NCBI GenBank assembly: GCA_031288985.1
Contig: JAITQH010000080.1
Span: 1-12,576, forward strand
From: Candidatus Methanoplasma sp.
Lineage (GTDB): Archaea; Thermoplasmatota; Thermoplasmata; Methanomassiliicoccales; Methanomethylophilaceae
Reading direction: 5' to 3'
DNA: 12,576 nucleotides
Shown here in pieces: positions 6,912 to 12,576 of this stretch. The notes under the pieces were generated by a model. The model was not told the origin of the DNA. It ran no database searches and saw only the letters and a list, made by a program, of their open reading frames with translations. Position 1 is the stretch's first letter; every line of letters starts with the position of its first letter. Position numbers and translations under genes: made by a program.

Positions 6912-6919
6912 ATAAATAT
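6912..6919 (+). promoter_or_regulatory. TATA box of endA
   Basis: ATAAATAT is centred about 27 bases before the ATG at 6943, and no ribosome site precedes that ATG, so the message is probably leaderless. Confidence 0.55.
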
Positions 6920-6942
6920 GCCAGTAAATTAATGGCTCTGCC

Positions 6943-7989
6943 ATGCCGGGCGAACTTATTGACGATTCAGTGGTCGTGGCCGACGGCAAAGAAGGCAGCC
7001 GGCACTACAACAAAGGCAACTTCGGCTATCCGATGCACGGCGGCGGCCTGGAGCTGGATCTCATAGAGGCCGCGTTCCTTTTGGAATGCGACAGGATCGA
7101 GATACTTCGGGACGGAAAGCAGATGACCTTCGAGGAGCTGTACATTTACGCGTCGTCCGTCCACGAGGGGTTCGACATAGCCTATATAGTGTACAGGGAC
7201 CTCCGGGGGAGAGGGTTCGTCGTCAAAGCCGAGAGCGGAGGCTTCGACCTCTCAGTGTTCCCGCGCGGCTCCACGATGAGCAACTCCCGCCCCGCGTACA
7301 TGGTCCGCGCGGTCTCCGAAAGGACGGCGGTCTGCATGACCGACCTGTCGGGAGAGGTGGCGCAGACGGAGAACGCCGGCAGACGGTTGCTCTACGGGGT
7401 CGTGGATGAGGAAGGCGATCTCACGTATTACATAATGTCCGCGCGGGATCCGCGCGGCCTCGCCGCGGCCGACAAGGCCGGCGAAGCGGTCAGGGGGCGT
7501 CTGATCCGCGACCGCGTGTTCGTTTTCGACGGCGAAGGCGCAAAGAAGCTGCGCGCCGGCGGGTTCTACGGGAAAGCCGACGGCAAAGGTCTTCAGCTGT
7601 CCCTGATCGAAGGATGCCACCTTATGAGCACCGGCGAACTGGAAACGGAATCGGCATCGGGGATCATGACGGAGTCGGAGCTGAAGGAGTTCGGCCGCAG
7701 GTCGCAGAACGAGTTCGACCTCCGCCTGAGGGCGTTCAAGGACCTGCGCAACCGCGGGCTTGTGGTAAAGACCGGGTTCAAGTACGGCACTCACTTCAGA
7801 GTGTACGAAGGCTCCCCCGACGACTGCCACGCACGCTATCTGGTGCATGCAATGCAGGCGTCGGAGGTGACGATGTGGCCGGAGATATCCAGGACGGTGC
7901 GTCTTTCCGGCGGCGTCAAGAAGGAGATCCTCTTCTGCCGCATCGGCTCGTCCGTGGAATATCTGGAATTCAAATGGTTCCGGCCCTGA
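6943..7989 (+). CDS. endA: tRNA-splicing endonuclease, two-repeat (alpha2) type
   Basis: This enzyme cuts introns from precursor tRNA (and rRNA) at bulge-helix-bulge structures. The 348 residues hold two copies of the family repeat, as in euryarchaeal homodimeric enzymes. Repeat 1 (about 15-165: NKGNFGYPMHGGGLELDLIEAAFLLE...YIVYRDLRGRGFVVK) is structural and lacks the active-site residues (Phe106 where Tyr is expected). Repeat 2 (about 195-345: GFYGKADGKGLQLSLIEGCHL...FKDLRNRGLVVKTG) keeps the catalytic triad: Tyr288 in FRVYE, His296 in DDCHARYLV, and Lys326 (or 327) in GGVKKEIL. The length is normal for the alpha2 class. It converges on tfb with only three bases between the stop codons. ATG 6943 is chosen because of the TATA spacing; an earlier out-of-frame ATG at 6932 is ignored. 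Confidence 0.93.
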   Translation: MPGELIDDSVVVADGKEGSRHYNKGNFGYPMHGGGLELDLIEAAFLLECDRIEILRDGKQMTFEELYIYASSVHEGFDIAYIVYRDLRGRGFVVKAESGGFDLSVFPRGSTMSNSRPAYMVRAVSERTAVCMTDLSGEVAQTENAGRRLLYGVVDEEGDLTYYIMSARDPRGLAAADKAGEAVRGRLIRDRVFVFDGEGAKKLRAGGFYGKADGKGLQLSLIEGCHLMSTGELETESASGIMTESELKEFGRRSQNEFDLRLRAFKDLRNRGLVVKTGFKYGTHFRVYEGSPDDCHARYLVHAMQASEVTMWPEISRTVRLSGGVKKEILFCRIGSSVEYLEFKWFRP

Positions 7990-7992
7990 GGG

Positions 7993-8925
7993 TCAGAGCT
8001 GTATCTGTATCCCAAGCTTTTCCGTCAGCTCCTTGTATCTGTTCCTTATCGTGACCTCTGTCACGCCCGCCACGTCCGCGACCTCTCTCTGGGTCCTGCG
8101 TTCGTTGCATTGGATGGATGAGATGTATATCGCGGCCGCCGCGACTCCGGTGGGTCCGCGGCCTGACGTAAGCTCCTTCTCCGAAGCGTCCTTAAGGATC
8201 TCGGCTGCCCTGCTTTGGACCTCGCCGCTCAGCTTGAGCTCCGAGCAGAACCTCTGAACGTAATCCTGAGGTTTCGTCGGCATGAGCTTCAGTTTGAGTT
8301 CGCGGGTCATGAAGCGGTACGTGCGGCCGATCTCCTTCCTGCCGACGCGGCTGGAACCTGCGACCTCGTCAAGGGTCCTGGGCACGCCGCACTGCCTGCA
8401 TGCGGCGTACAGCGACGCCGCGACGACGCCTTCGATGGATCTTCCTCTTATGAGGTTCTTGTTGACGGCTTTCCTGTAGATCATCGCCGCCGTCTCTCTG
8501 ACGTTCCTAGGAAGCCCCATCGCAGACGCCATCCTGTCAAGCTCCGACAGGGCGAACGCAAGGTTCCTCTCGGTGGCGTTCGAGACGCGGATCCTTCTCT
8601 GCCATTTCCTCAGGCGGTAGAGCTGGGCGCGGTTCCTCGTGGGTATGCTCTTTCCGTAGCTGTCTTTGTTCTTCCAGGATATCTCGGTGGAGAGTCCCTT
8701 GTAGTGGATGGTGTACGTCATCGGGGCGCCGGTGCGCGCCCTCTTCTCGCCCTGCTCCACATCGAACGCCCTCCATTCCGGCCCCTGGTCTATGAACTGA
8801 TCGTCAAGCACGAGGCCGCAATCCTCGCAAATGAGCTCCCCCCTCTCGTAATCGCGCACCAAGTGGTGGCTTCCGCACTCGGGACAGACCTCAATCTCTT
8901 CTGTTCCTTCTCTTGTCTTTGGCAT
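7993..8925 (-). CDS. tfb: Transcription initiation factor B (TFB)
   Basis: This is the archaeal TFIIB homologue, which joins TBP on the TATA box and recruits RNA polymerase. The 310-residue product has an N-terminal zinc ribbon, CPEC (Cys14, Cys17) and CEDC (Cys33, Cys36), followed by the GPEWRAFD B-reader segment and linker, and two cyclin-like repeats. The first runs from about 115 to 200 (NLAFALSELDRMASAMGLP...GRSIEGVVAASLYAACRQCGVPRTLDEVA) and the second from about 205 to 305 (FCSELKLSGEVQSRAAEIL...GRGPTGVAAAAIYISSIQ...EVADVAGVTEVTIRNRYKEL). Length and every core motif are normal. Its ATG lies inside the end of gar1 (35-base overlap), with a GAGGA site about ten bases upstream. The gar1-tfb pairing is a common euryarchaeal arrangement. 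Confidence 0.96.
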   Translation of the reverse strand: MPKTREGTEEIEVCPECGSHHLVRDYERGELICEDCGLVLDDQFIDQGPEWRAFDVEQGEKRARTGAPMTYTIHYKGLSTEISWKNKDSYGKSIPTRNRAQLYRLRKWQRRIRVSNATERNLAFALSELDRMASAMGLPRNVRETAAMIYRKAVNKNLIRGRSIEGVVAASLYAACRQCGVPRTLDEVAGSSRVGRKEIGRTYRFMTRELKLKLMPTKPQDYVQRFCSELKLSGEVQSRAAEILKDASEKELTSGRGPTGVAAAAIYISSIQCNERRTQREVADVAGVTEVTIRNRYKELTEKLGIQIQL

Positions 8926-9169
8926 TTTGAGTTCCTCTTTTCGAATAGACCTCTTTACCCGCTAAGTCCACGGCGTCCGCGCCCCGATCCAAAAGAACCG
9001 AAACATACGGCCTGTCCACAGGCCCGAACACGCGTTTCACGACGCCTATCCGTTTTCCGCGAGCATCGAACACTGCGTCCCCCGTTTCCGGCGCTGAAAC
9101 ACAAACCGCGACGGCCATGCCGTCCCGACCGACCTCTATCACCGTCCCCAACAGCGCTGTTCCGGTCAA
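8891..9169 (-). CDS. gar1: H/ACA ribonucleoprotein subunit Gar1
   Basis: Gar1 is a small beta-barrel protein of the H/ACA guide complex that makes pseudouridine in rRNA and tRNA, acting with Cbf5, Nop10 and L7Ae. The 92-residue product shows the family core: LGTVIEVGRDGMAVAV, the strand GDAVFDARGKRIGVVKRVFGPVDRPYVSVLL, and a basic tail KDKRRNRRD. No in-frame ATG exists between the upstream stop and this core, so the start is the TTG at 9167-9169. A five-codon reading frame beginning ATG at 9183 ends with a TGA (9166-9168) that overlaps this TTG, which may couple initiation. The 3' end overlaps the tfb start by 35 bases. Confidence 0.85.
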   Translation of the reverse strand: MTGTALLGTVIEVGRDGMAVAVCVSAPETGDAVFDARGKRIGVVKRVFGPVDRPYVSVLLDRGADAVDLAGKEVYSKRGTQNAKDKRRNRRD

Positions 9170-9347
9170 GTTGCAATCCTCATCTTAATATACTGCTATA
9201 AAAGGGCTATTATATTTATAAGTTTGGGAACATATATAATATAACACGTTTTCTCTATAAAAACGTATGAGTGTTTTTGCAACAGGCGCGCCGGATGATG
9301 GATTAAAAATCCAACCACGCATCCGCATCGGGGCGCCCGGACATCGC

Positions 9348-9432
9348 ATCCGCACCCGATCCATGCGGAACTCCCCGCTTCCGGGCCGCGGCGGCAGCAA
9401 CTGAAACGATCCGCACCCGATCCATGCGGAAC
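9348..9432. repeat. Two perfect 24-base direct repeats with internal dyad, 61-base period
   Basis: The 24 bases at 9348-9371 recur exactly at 9409-9432, leaving a 37-base spacer. Each copy contains the palindromic arms TCCGCA and TGCGGA around nine bases (CCCGATCCA), so each can form a six-pair hairpin. A partial third copy (GCATCCGCA) occurs at 9319-9327, matching 9346-9354. Repeat and spacer lengths are in the CRISPR range, but two copies and no cas gene in view make a REP-type dispersed repeat or a paired regulatory site equally possible. Confidence 0.65.
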
Positions 9433-9494
9433 CCCTTTGGGCGCGCCCCGCCGCTTCGTCGGGCGTTCTGGCAATCGCCGCCATTTCCTAAAGG

Positions 9495-9557
9495 TTTAAT
9501 AATAAAAACCGTTGTATCAGGCCAAACGGAAAGGCCGCGAAGCGGCATTACGGAGGT
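9495..9557 (+). promoter_or_regulatory. Promoter, leader hairpin and ribosome site of the small membrane protein
   Basis: A TATA-like TTTAATAA (9495-9502) is framed by GGTTT and AAACC. About 25 bases on, a leader of roughly 40 bases would begin. It contains the hairpin GCCGC-GAA-GCGGC (9534-9546) followed directly by a perfect GGAGGT (9552-9557), seven bases before the ATG at 9565. This is one of the best ribosome sites in the window, unlike the leaderless starts of its neighbours. Confidence 0.5.
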
Positions 9558-9564
9558 TTGAAAA

Positions 9565-9873
9565 ATGGATATCGGTATATGGGATTTCCTGACGGTCGTC
9601 ATGTTCGTCTTTGCGCTTGTGATGATGATCGCTGGAATCTTTTCGGCATATTTCGGAGCCGGGAAAAGCCGGGCCTACGGAGTCGCCATATTTGTGGTCG
9701 GCGCCGCAGCTGCCCTTGTTTGGGGATACCTGGTCGGGTACAGCGACATCGAGCCGTTCTGCGACGTGGCGGCATGGGATGTGATGTACGACGCGATAAT
9801 CAATGCGCTGGCCGTCGTGATCGGCGCGCTGATCGCCATAGGCGTGTTCCTTGTGGCGGTCCTAAAGAGCTGA
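9565..9873 (+). CDS. Small three-helix membrane protein of unknown function
   Basis: The 102-residue product has three predicted membrane helices at about 7-29 (DFLTVVMFVFALVMMIAGIF), 38-58 (YGVAIFVVGAAAALVWGYLVG) and 77-99 (IINALAVVIGALIAIGVFLVAVL), with a short charged loop GAGKSR between the first two. There is no family motif that I recognise. A strong ribosome site and promoter support expression. The downstream purE has its own TATA box, so this gene is probably transcribed alone. Confidence 0.7.
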   Translation: MDIGIWDFLTVVMFVFALVMMIAGIFSAYFGAGKSRAYGVAIFVVGAAAALVWGYLVGYSDIEPFCDVAAWDVMYDAIINALAVVIGALIAIGVFLVAVLKS

Positions 9874-9912
9874 CCTTGCGTCGGCGCCGCCGGGCCCAAG
9901 GGGCTCGGTGGA

Positions 9913-9920
9913 TTTTTATT
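9913..9920 (+). promoter_or_regulatory. TATA box of purE-guaA
   Basis: TTTTTATT is centred about 27 bases before the ATG at 9944, with no ribosome site in front, indicating a leaderless message. It also rules out the longer reading frame that begins at 9908, since that start would lie before the box. Confidence 0.5.
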
Positions 9921-9943
9921 ATCCTTGCCTGATAGCCTCCGCG

Positions 9944-10423
9944 ATGCAGAAAGTACTTGTGATCATGGGGAGCAAAAGCGACCTTCCGGTGGCTGAGAAA
10001 GGACTCCCGTTGCTGAAAAGGTTCGGCATCGAGTTCGAAACGGCCGTGGCGTCCGCGCACAGGACCCCAAAGAGGGTCGAGGATCTCGTGAAAGGATCCG
10101 ACGCGGGAGTGTTCATAGCCATAGCGGGCCTGTCCGCGGCCCTTCCCGGGGCGGTGGCGTCGTTCACGTGCAGGCCCGTGATCGGGGTGCCGGTCAGCGG
10201 CGCCGTCAACTTGGACGCGCTCCTGTCCGTGGTGCAGATGCCGCCCGGCATACCTGTCGCGGCGGTCGGCCTCGACAGAGGGGACAACGCCGCCGTCCTC
10301 GCCGCCGAGATACTGAGTCTTGCGGATCCCGAGATCGGGCGCAGGTTGGCGGAATACAGGAAAGAACAGGCCCTGAAAGTGGAGGCCGATTCGGAACAGG
10401 TGAGGACAGATGTTGGGTCTTGA
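9944..10423 (+). CDS. purE: PurE, phosphoribosylaminoimidazole carboxylase/mutase subunit
   Basis: PurE makes carboxyaminoimidazole ribotide in purine synthesis. The 159 residues carry MGSKSD (8-13), ASAHRTP (36-42, with catalytic His39), AIAGLSAALPG (59-69), RPVIGVPVSG (77-86) and the late loop QMPPGIPVAAVGLDRGDNAAVLAAEIL. The glycine loop usually reads AAHLPG in class I enzymes; here the histidine position is alanine (Ala66), resembling the AGRSNAL-type loop of class II enzymes that use CO2 directly. No purK is seen, which would agree, though the window is small. The start at 9944 matches the family N-terminus (MQKVLVIMGSKSD) and the TATA spacing. The end overlaps guaA by 14 bases. Confidence 0.93.
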   Translation: MQKVLVIMGSKSDLPVAEKGLPLLKRFGIEFETAVASAHRTPKRVEDLVKGSDAGVFIAIAGLSAALPGAVASFTCRPVIGVPVSGAVNLDALLSVVQMPPGIPVAAVGLDRGDNAAVLAAEILSLADPEIGRRLAEYRKEQALKVEADSEQVRTDVGS

Positions 10424-11357
10424 AGATTTCATTGAGGAAGCGATCGGAAAACTGAGGGAGGACATCCCGGGAAAGGCCATCATCGCATGCTCGGGAGGAG
10501 TGGACAGCATGGTGGCCGCCGCGCTGGCGTCCAGAGCCGTCGGCGACAGGCTCCTGGCGATATACGTCGATACAGGGTTGATGAGGAAGGGCGAGACCGA
10601 AGAGGTTCGCGCAATGCTCTCCGACACAGGGATAAACTACAGGATCGTGGAGGCAGGGGCGGAATTCTTCGACGCGCTCAAAGGCGTCACCGACCCGGAG
10701 CAGAAGCGCAAGATCATCGGCGAACGGTTCATACGCGTCTTCGAAAAAGAGGCGGGGGCCTTTGGCGCCGAGCACCTGGTGCAGGGAACGATAGCCCCGG
10801 ACTGGATCGAGTCGGGAGACGGCACAAGGGACACGATAAAATCGCACCACAACGTCGGCGGACTCCCGAAGGATCTGGGCATGAAGGTCGTGGAGCCGCT
10901 CAGAGATCTGTACAAGGACGAGGTCAGGGACGTGGCGAGGGCGCTGGGGGTCAAGGCTTCGGAGAGGCAGCCGTTCCCCGGCCCGGCGCTTGCGGTCAGA
11001 TGCCTGGGGGAGGTCACCCCCGAGAATGCGGAGATCGTCAGAGAGGCGTGCCACATAGTGGAGGACGAGATCCAAAAGGCGGCCTCGGCGGGAAAGATGG
11101 AGCTTCCGTGGCAGTACTTCGCCGTGCTTCTGCCGACGAGATCCGTCGGAGTGCAGGGGGACAGACGGGCGTACGGCAAGACCGTGGCCGTCCGCGCCGT
11201 CGCATCGGTCGACGGAATGACCGCCACATATGCCAGGATACCTTTGGATGTCTTGGACGTCATAGCGACCCGCATAACGAACACGATGAAATCGCAGGTG
11301 AACCGCGTGGTGTACGACATAACCAACAAACCACCGTCCACGATAGAGTGGGAGTGA
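10410..11357 (+). CDS. guaA: GMP synthase, ATP-pyrophosphatase subunit B
   Basis: This subunit activates XMP with ATP and uses ammonia from a separate glutaminase subunit to make GMP, as in archaea with a split enzyme. The 315-residue protein shows the PP-loop SGGVDS (28-33), the segment LLAIYVDTGLMRKGE, the lid region LVQGTIAPDWIESGDG...KSHHNVGGLP, KVVEPLRDLYKDEVR, RQPFPGPALAVRCLGE and the C-terminal dimerisation/XMP-binding part ending in NRVVYDITNKPPSTIEWE. Length and motifs are normal. The ATG lies inside the end of purE with an AGGTGAGG ribosome site just upstream, so the two are cotranscribed and both serve purine synthesis. The glutaminase subunit is not in the window. The Fic gene begins only 24 bases after the stop. 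Confidence 0.95.
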   Translation: MLGLEDFIEEAIGKLREDIPGKAIIACSGGVDSMVAAALASRAVGDRLLAIYVDTGLMRKGETEEVRAMLSDTGINYRIVEAGAEFFDALKGVTDPEQKRKIIGERFIRVFEKEAGAFGAEHLVQGTIAPDWIESGDGTRDTIKSHHNVGGLPKDLGMKVVEPLRDLYKDEVRDVARALGVKASERQPFPGPALAVRCLGEVTPENAEIVREACHIVEDEIQKAASAGKMELPWQYFAVLLPTRSVGVQGDRRAYGKTVAVRAVASVDGMTATYARIPLDVLDVIATRITNTMKSQVNRVVYDITNKPPSTIEWE

Positions 11358-11381
11358 GGGCCGGCACGGGAAAGGCGGCAA

Positions 11382-12272
11382 ATGGACAAGATGTCAATAC
11401 GGTTCTTTGACGACAGAGAGGTGCGCGCTGTCTGGGACGACGAGAGATCCAAATGGTGGTTTTCCGTCGTCGATATCGTCGGCGTATTAAGTCAGAGTGC
11501 GGATTCGAGAAACTACTGGTATGTGCTGAAAAGCCGCTTGAAGAAGGCTGAGAGTGAAATTCTTACAAATTGTAAGGGTTTCAAACTGATGGCGCCCGAT
11601 GGCAAGCGGCGCATGACGGACTGTCTGACCAACGACGGCGTAATCATGCTTGCAAAAGAGTTCCCCGGCAAAAAGGCAAATCGATTCATTGAGTGGTTCA
11701 CATACAGCGACGAGACAATAGACGGCAAGAGCAAGTCAAAGGCCTATGCCCTTTTCGACAGCTCCCTGCCGGATGCAGCGGAAGTGGGCACGGTCAGGGG
11801 GCTGCGGCAGATCCACGGCTGCCTGTTCGGCGGGCTTTATGACTTCGCGGGGCAGATCAGAACGCTCAATATCTCAAAAGGAAGATTCCAATTCGCCATG
11901 GCGCGTTTCCTGCCGGAAACGCTGAACACCGTAGAGAGGATGCCGGAGAGGACCTTCGACGAAATAGTGGACAAGTATGTGGAGATGAACGCCGCACATC
12001 CATTCATGGAGGGCAACGGCAGAAGCATGCGCATTTGGCTCGACCTTATGCTGAAGAAGAACGCGGCGTTGTGCGTGGATTGGAGCAAGATCGGCAAGAA
12101 GGATTATCTGGCGGCCATGGATAAGAGCGTCGTCGACTCCGCGCAGATAAAAGCCCTGCTCTCGTCCGCTCTGACGGATAAGACGGATGACCGCGAAGTG
12201 TTCATGAAGGGCGTGGATTATTCCTACTATTACGAGCAGGAGGACGACGTCGCGGATGCGGCGACACAATAA
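11382..12272 (+). CDS. Bro-N / Fic fusion protein (putative AMP-transferase)
   Basis: Fic domains transfer AMP (or related groups) from a nucleotide to target proteins. Residues 5-110 form a phage antirepressor-type Bro-N domain (IRFFDDREVRAVWDDERSKWWFSVVDIVGVL...YWYVLKSRLKK...TNCKGFKLMAPDGKRRMTD), presumably DNA- or protein-binding. Residues 120-280 form the Fic domain, with the intact active-site loop HPFMEGNGRSMR (206-217; His206, Glu210, Asn212, Arg214), preceded by LYDFAGQIRTLNISKG and followed by DWS...YLAAM. The C-terminal VDYSYYYEQ contains S281xxxE285, which matches the autoinhibitory (S/T)xxxE(G/N) motif of class III Fic proteins, with Gln instead of Gly/Asn. The gene starts 24 bases after guaA with an AGGCGG site; its first third is more AT-rich than its neighbours, suggesting transfer. 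The target is unknown. Confidence 0.88.
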   Translation: MDKMSIRFFDDREVRAVWDDERSKWWFSVVDIVGVLSQSADSRNYWYVLKSRLKKAESEILTNCKGFKLMAPDGKRRMTDCLTNDGVIMLAKEFPGKKANRFIEWFTYSDETIDGKSKSKAYALFDSSLPDAAEVGTVRGLRQIHGCLFGGLYDFAGQIRTLNISKGRFQFAMARFLPETLNTVERMPERTFDEIVDKYVEMNAAHPFMEGNGRSMRIWLDLMLKKNAALCVDWSKIGKKDYLAAMDKSVVDSAQIKALLSSALTDKTDDREVFMKGVDYSYYYEQEDDVADAATQ

Positions 12273-12277
12273 GTATA
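12270..12277 (+). promoter_or_regulatory. Possible TATA box before the second Fic gene
   Basis: TAAGTATA lies across the stop of the Bro-N/Fic gene, centred about 25 bases before an ATG at 12298 that is in frame with the next gene. It could give that gene its own promoter, with a message starting near 12298, but readthrough from upstream is equally possible. Confidence 0.3.
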
Positions 12278-12360
12278 CCATCGCTTGGGAGAATGCAATG
12301 CTCCAATCATCGGATGCTTTGGAGTCCACAAACGAAGATGAGCATCGGGAGGAACAAAGA

Positions 12361-12576
12361 ATGATACAGGCGCCGCCGTACACAATATCATTGCTGGCCG
12401 CCGATTACTTGGCGAAGATCGTCGAGGCCGCGATTAGGCTCGAATTCGGGACGGAGTGGGGGCGCGACATCCGTCTGCATCGTGAAAATCGCTTGCGGAC
12501 GATCCATTCATCGCTCGCCATCGAGGGAAACACGCTGTCTCCGGGCGAAGTGGCCGCAGTTGTCGAGGGAAAGCCG
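12361..12576 (+). CDS. Fic family protein, class II type, N-terminal part (truncated by window edge)
   Basis: The open frame runs off the right edge; 72 residues are visible. They fit the N-terminus of Fic (COG3177-type) proteins: MIQAPPYTIS, a long helix (LLAADYLAKIVEAAIRLE), then LRTIHSSLAIEGNTLSPGEVAAVVEGKP. The segment S51-L-A-I-E55-G56-N57 is the inhibitory motif (S/T)xxxE(G/N) of class II Fic enzymes, in which the glutamate blocks productive ATP binding until it is moved aside. The catalytic HxFx(D/E)GNGR loop must lie beyond the window. ATG 12361 is chosen for its GGGAGG site (about eight bases upstream) and match to the usual PPYTI start; an in-frame ATG at 12298 would add 21 charged residues. 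It follows another Fic gene by 88 bases. Confidence 0.8.
   Translation, partial: MIQAPPYTISLLAADYLAKIVEAAIRLEFGTEWGRDIRLHRENRLRTIHSSLAIEGNTLSPGEVAAVVEGKP

Larger units (their letters stand above)
9184..9564. other. Intergenic region: AT-rich promoter island followed by GC-rich repeat block
   Basis: This 381-base gap has no convincing gene. Its left part (9184-9282) is very AT-rich, with several TATA-like boxes: TATAAAAG at 9197-9204 (leftward CTTTTATA, for gar1), TATATTTATA at 9211-9220, and ATATATAAT at 9232-9240. It also holds an inverted repeat, ACGTTTT (9246-9252) against AAAACGT (9260-9266). Next comes a small hairpin TGGATT/AATCCA (9299-9313, three-base loop). The block 9319-9480 is strongly GC-rich and carries the 24-base direct repeats. 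A rightward promoter near 9232-9240 could drive an RNA through this block, but I see no tRNA, SRP, RNase P or C/D-box signature. Confidence 0.5.

Noticed and set aside
9348..9432. A true CRISPR array
   Set aside because: Only two full copies, an internal palindrome of unusual extent and no cas gene in the window. Kept as a repeat and not called CRISPR.
10206..11381. A 391-codon open frame on the - strand
   Set aside because: It covers the complement of guaA, an unmistakable gene; the long frame results from high GC content in the third codon position.
12298..12360. Longer start (ATG 12298) for the second Fic protein
   Set aside because: It is in frame and has a TATA-like box at suitable spacing, but the added residues are charged and unlike the family; the GGGAGG site before 12361 and the usual PPYTI beginning favour the shorter protein.
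11358..12576. Insertion sequence or integrase associated with the Fic genes
   Set aside because: No transposase, integrase, terminal inverted repeat or tRNA attachment site is visible on the part of the region in view.

Overview
The window looks like a methanogen-type archaeon of the Thermoplasmatota, most likely Methanomassiliicoccales (Methanomethylophilaceae-like). It carries transcription factor B, Gar1, a two-domain tRNA splicing endonuclease, an UPF0201 RNA-binding protein, a COG1395 archaeal HTH regulator and a stand-alone GMP synthase ATP-pyrophosphatase subunit. Four genes have a TATA-like box centred about 25-28 bases before the start codon, which suggests leaderless transcripts. 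None of the 14 visible stop codons is TAG (12 TGA, 2 TAA), as expected in a lineage that encodes pyrrolysine. The assignment to order is inference; no rRNA or methanogenesis gene is present.

Left part (1-4520). A truncated, secreted surface protein reads leftward off the edge. Facing right, an UPF0201 RNA-binding protein overlaps a TIM-barrel sugar-phosphate isomerase/epimerase-like gene by four bases. This pair meets, tail to tail, a three-gene leftward operon with ATGA-type overlaps: COG1395 HTH regulator, an unrecognised 214-residue protein, and a CPBP (CAAX protease-like) membrane protease carrying a zinc ribbon.

Middle part (4591-9183). Two neighbouring leftward genes encode paralogous proteins, each with one N-terminal membrane anchor and a beta-rich outer part; the promoter of one lies inside an inverted repeat. 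Then come endA (rightward) and, converging on it, the leftward gar1-tfb pair, with gar1 starting at a TTG.

Right part (9184-12576). A 381-base gap holds an AT-rich multi-TATA island and a GC-rich stretch with a pair of perfect 24-base direct repeats. After it come a small three-helix membrane protein, the purE-guaA (subunit B) purine pair, and then two Fic-domain genes in a row. The first fuses a phage-type Bro-N domain to a complete Fic domain ending in a class III-like inhibitory motif. The second, cut by the window edge, starts with a class II inhibitory motif. The Fic pair directly behind the housekeeping purine genes is the most accessory-looking and most interesting part. The second candidates are the regulator/unknown/zinc-ribbon protease operon and the 24-base repeats.
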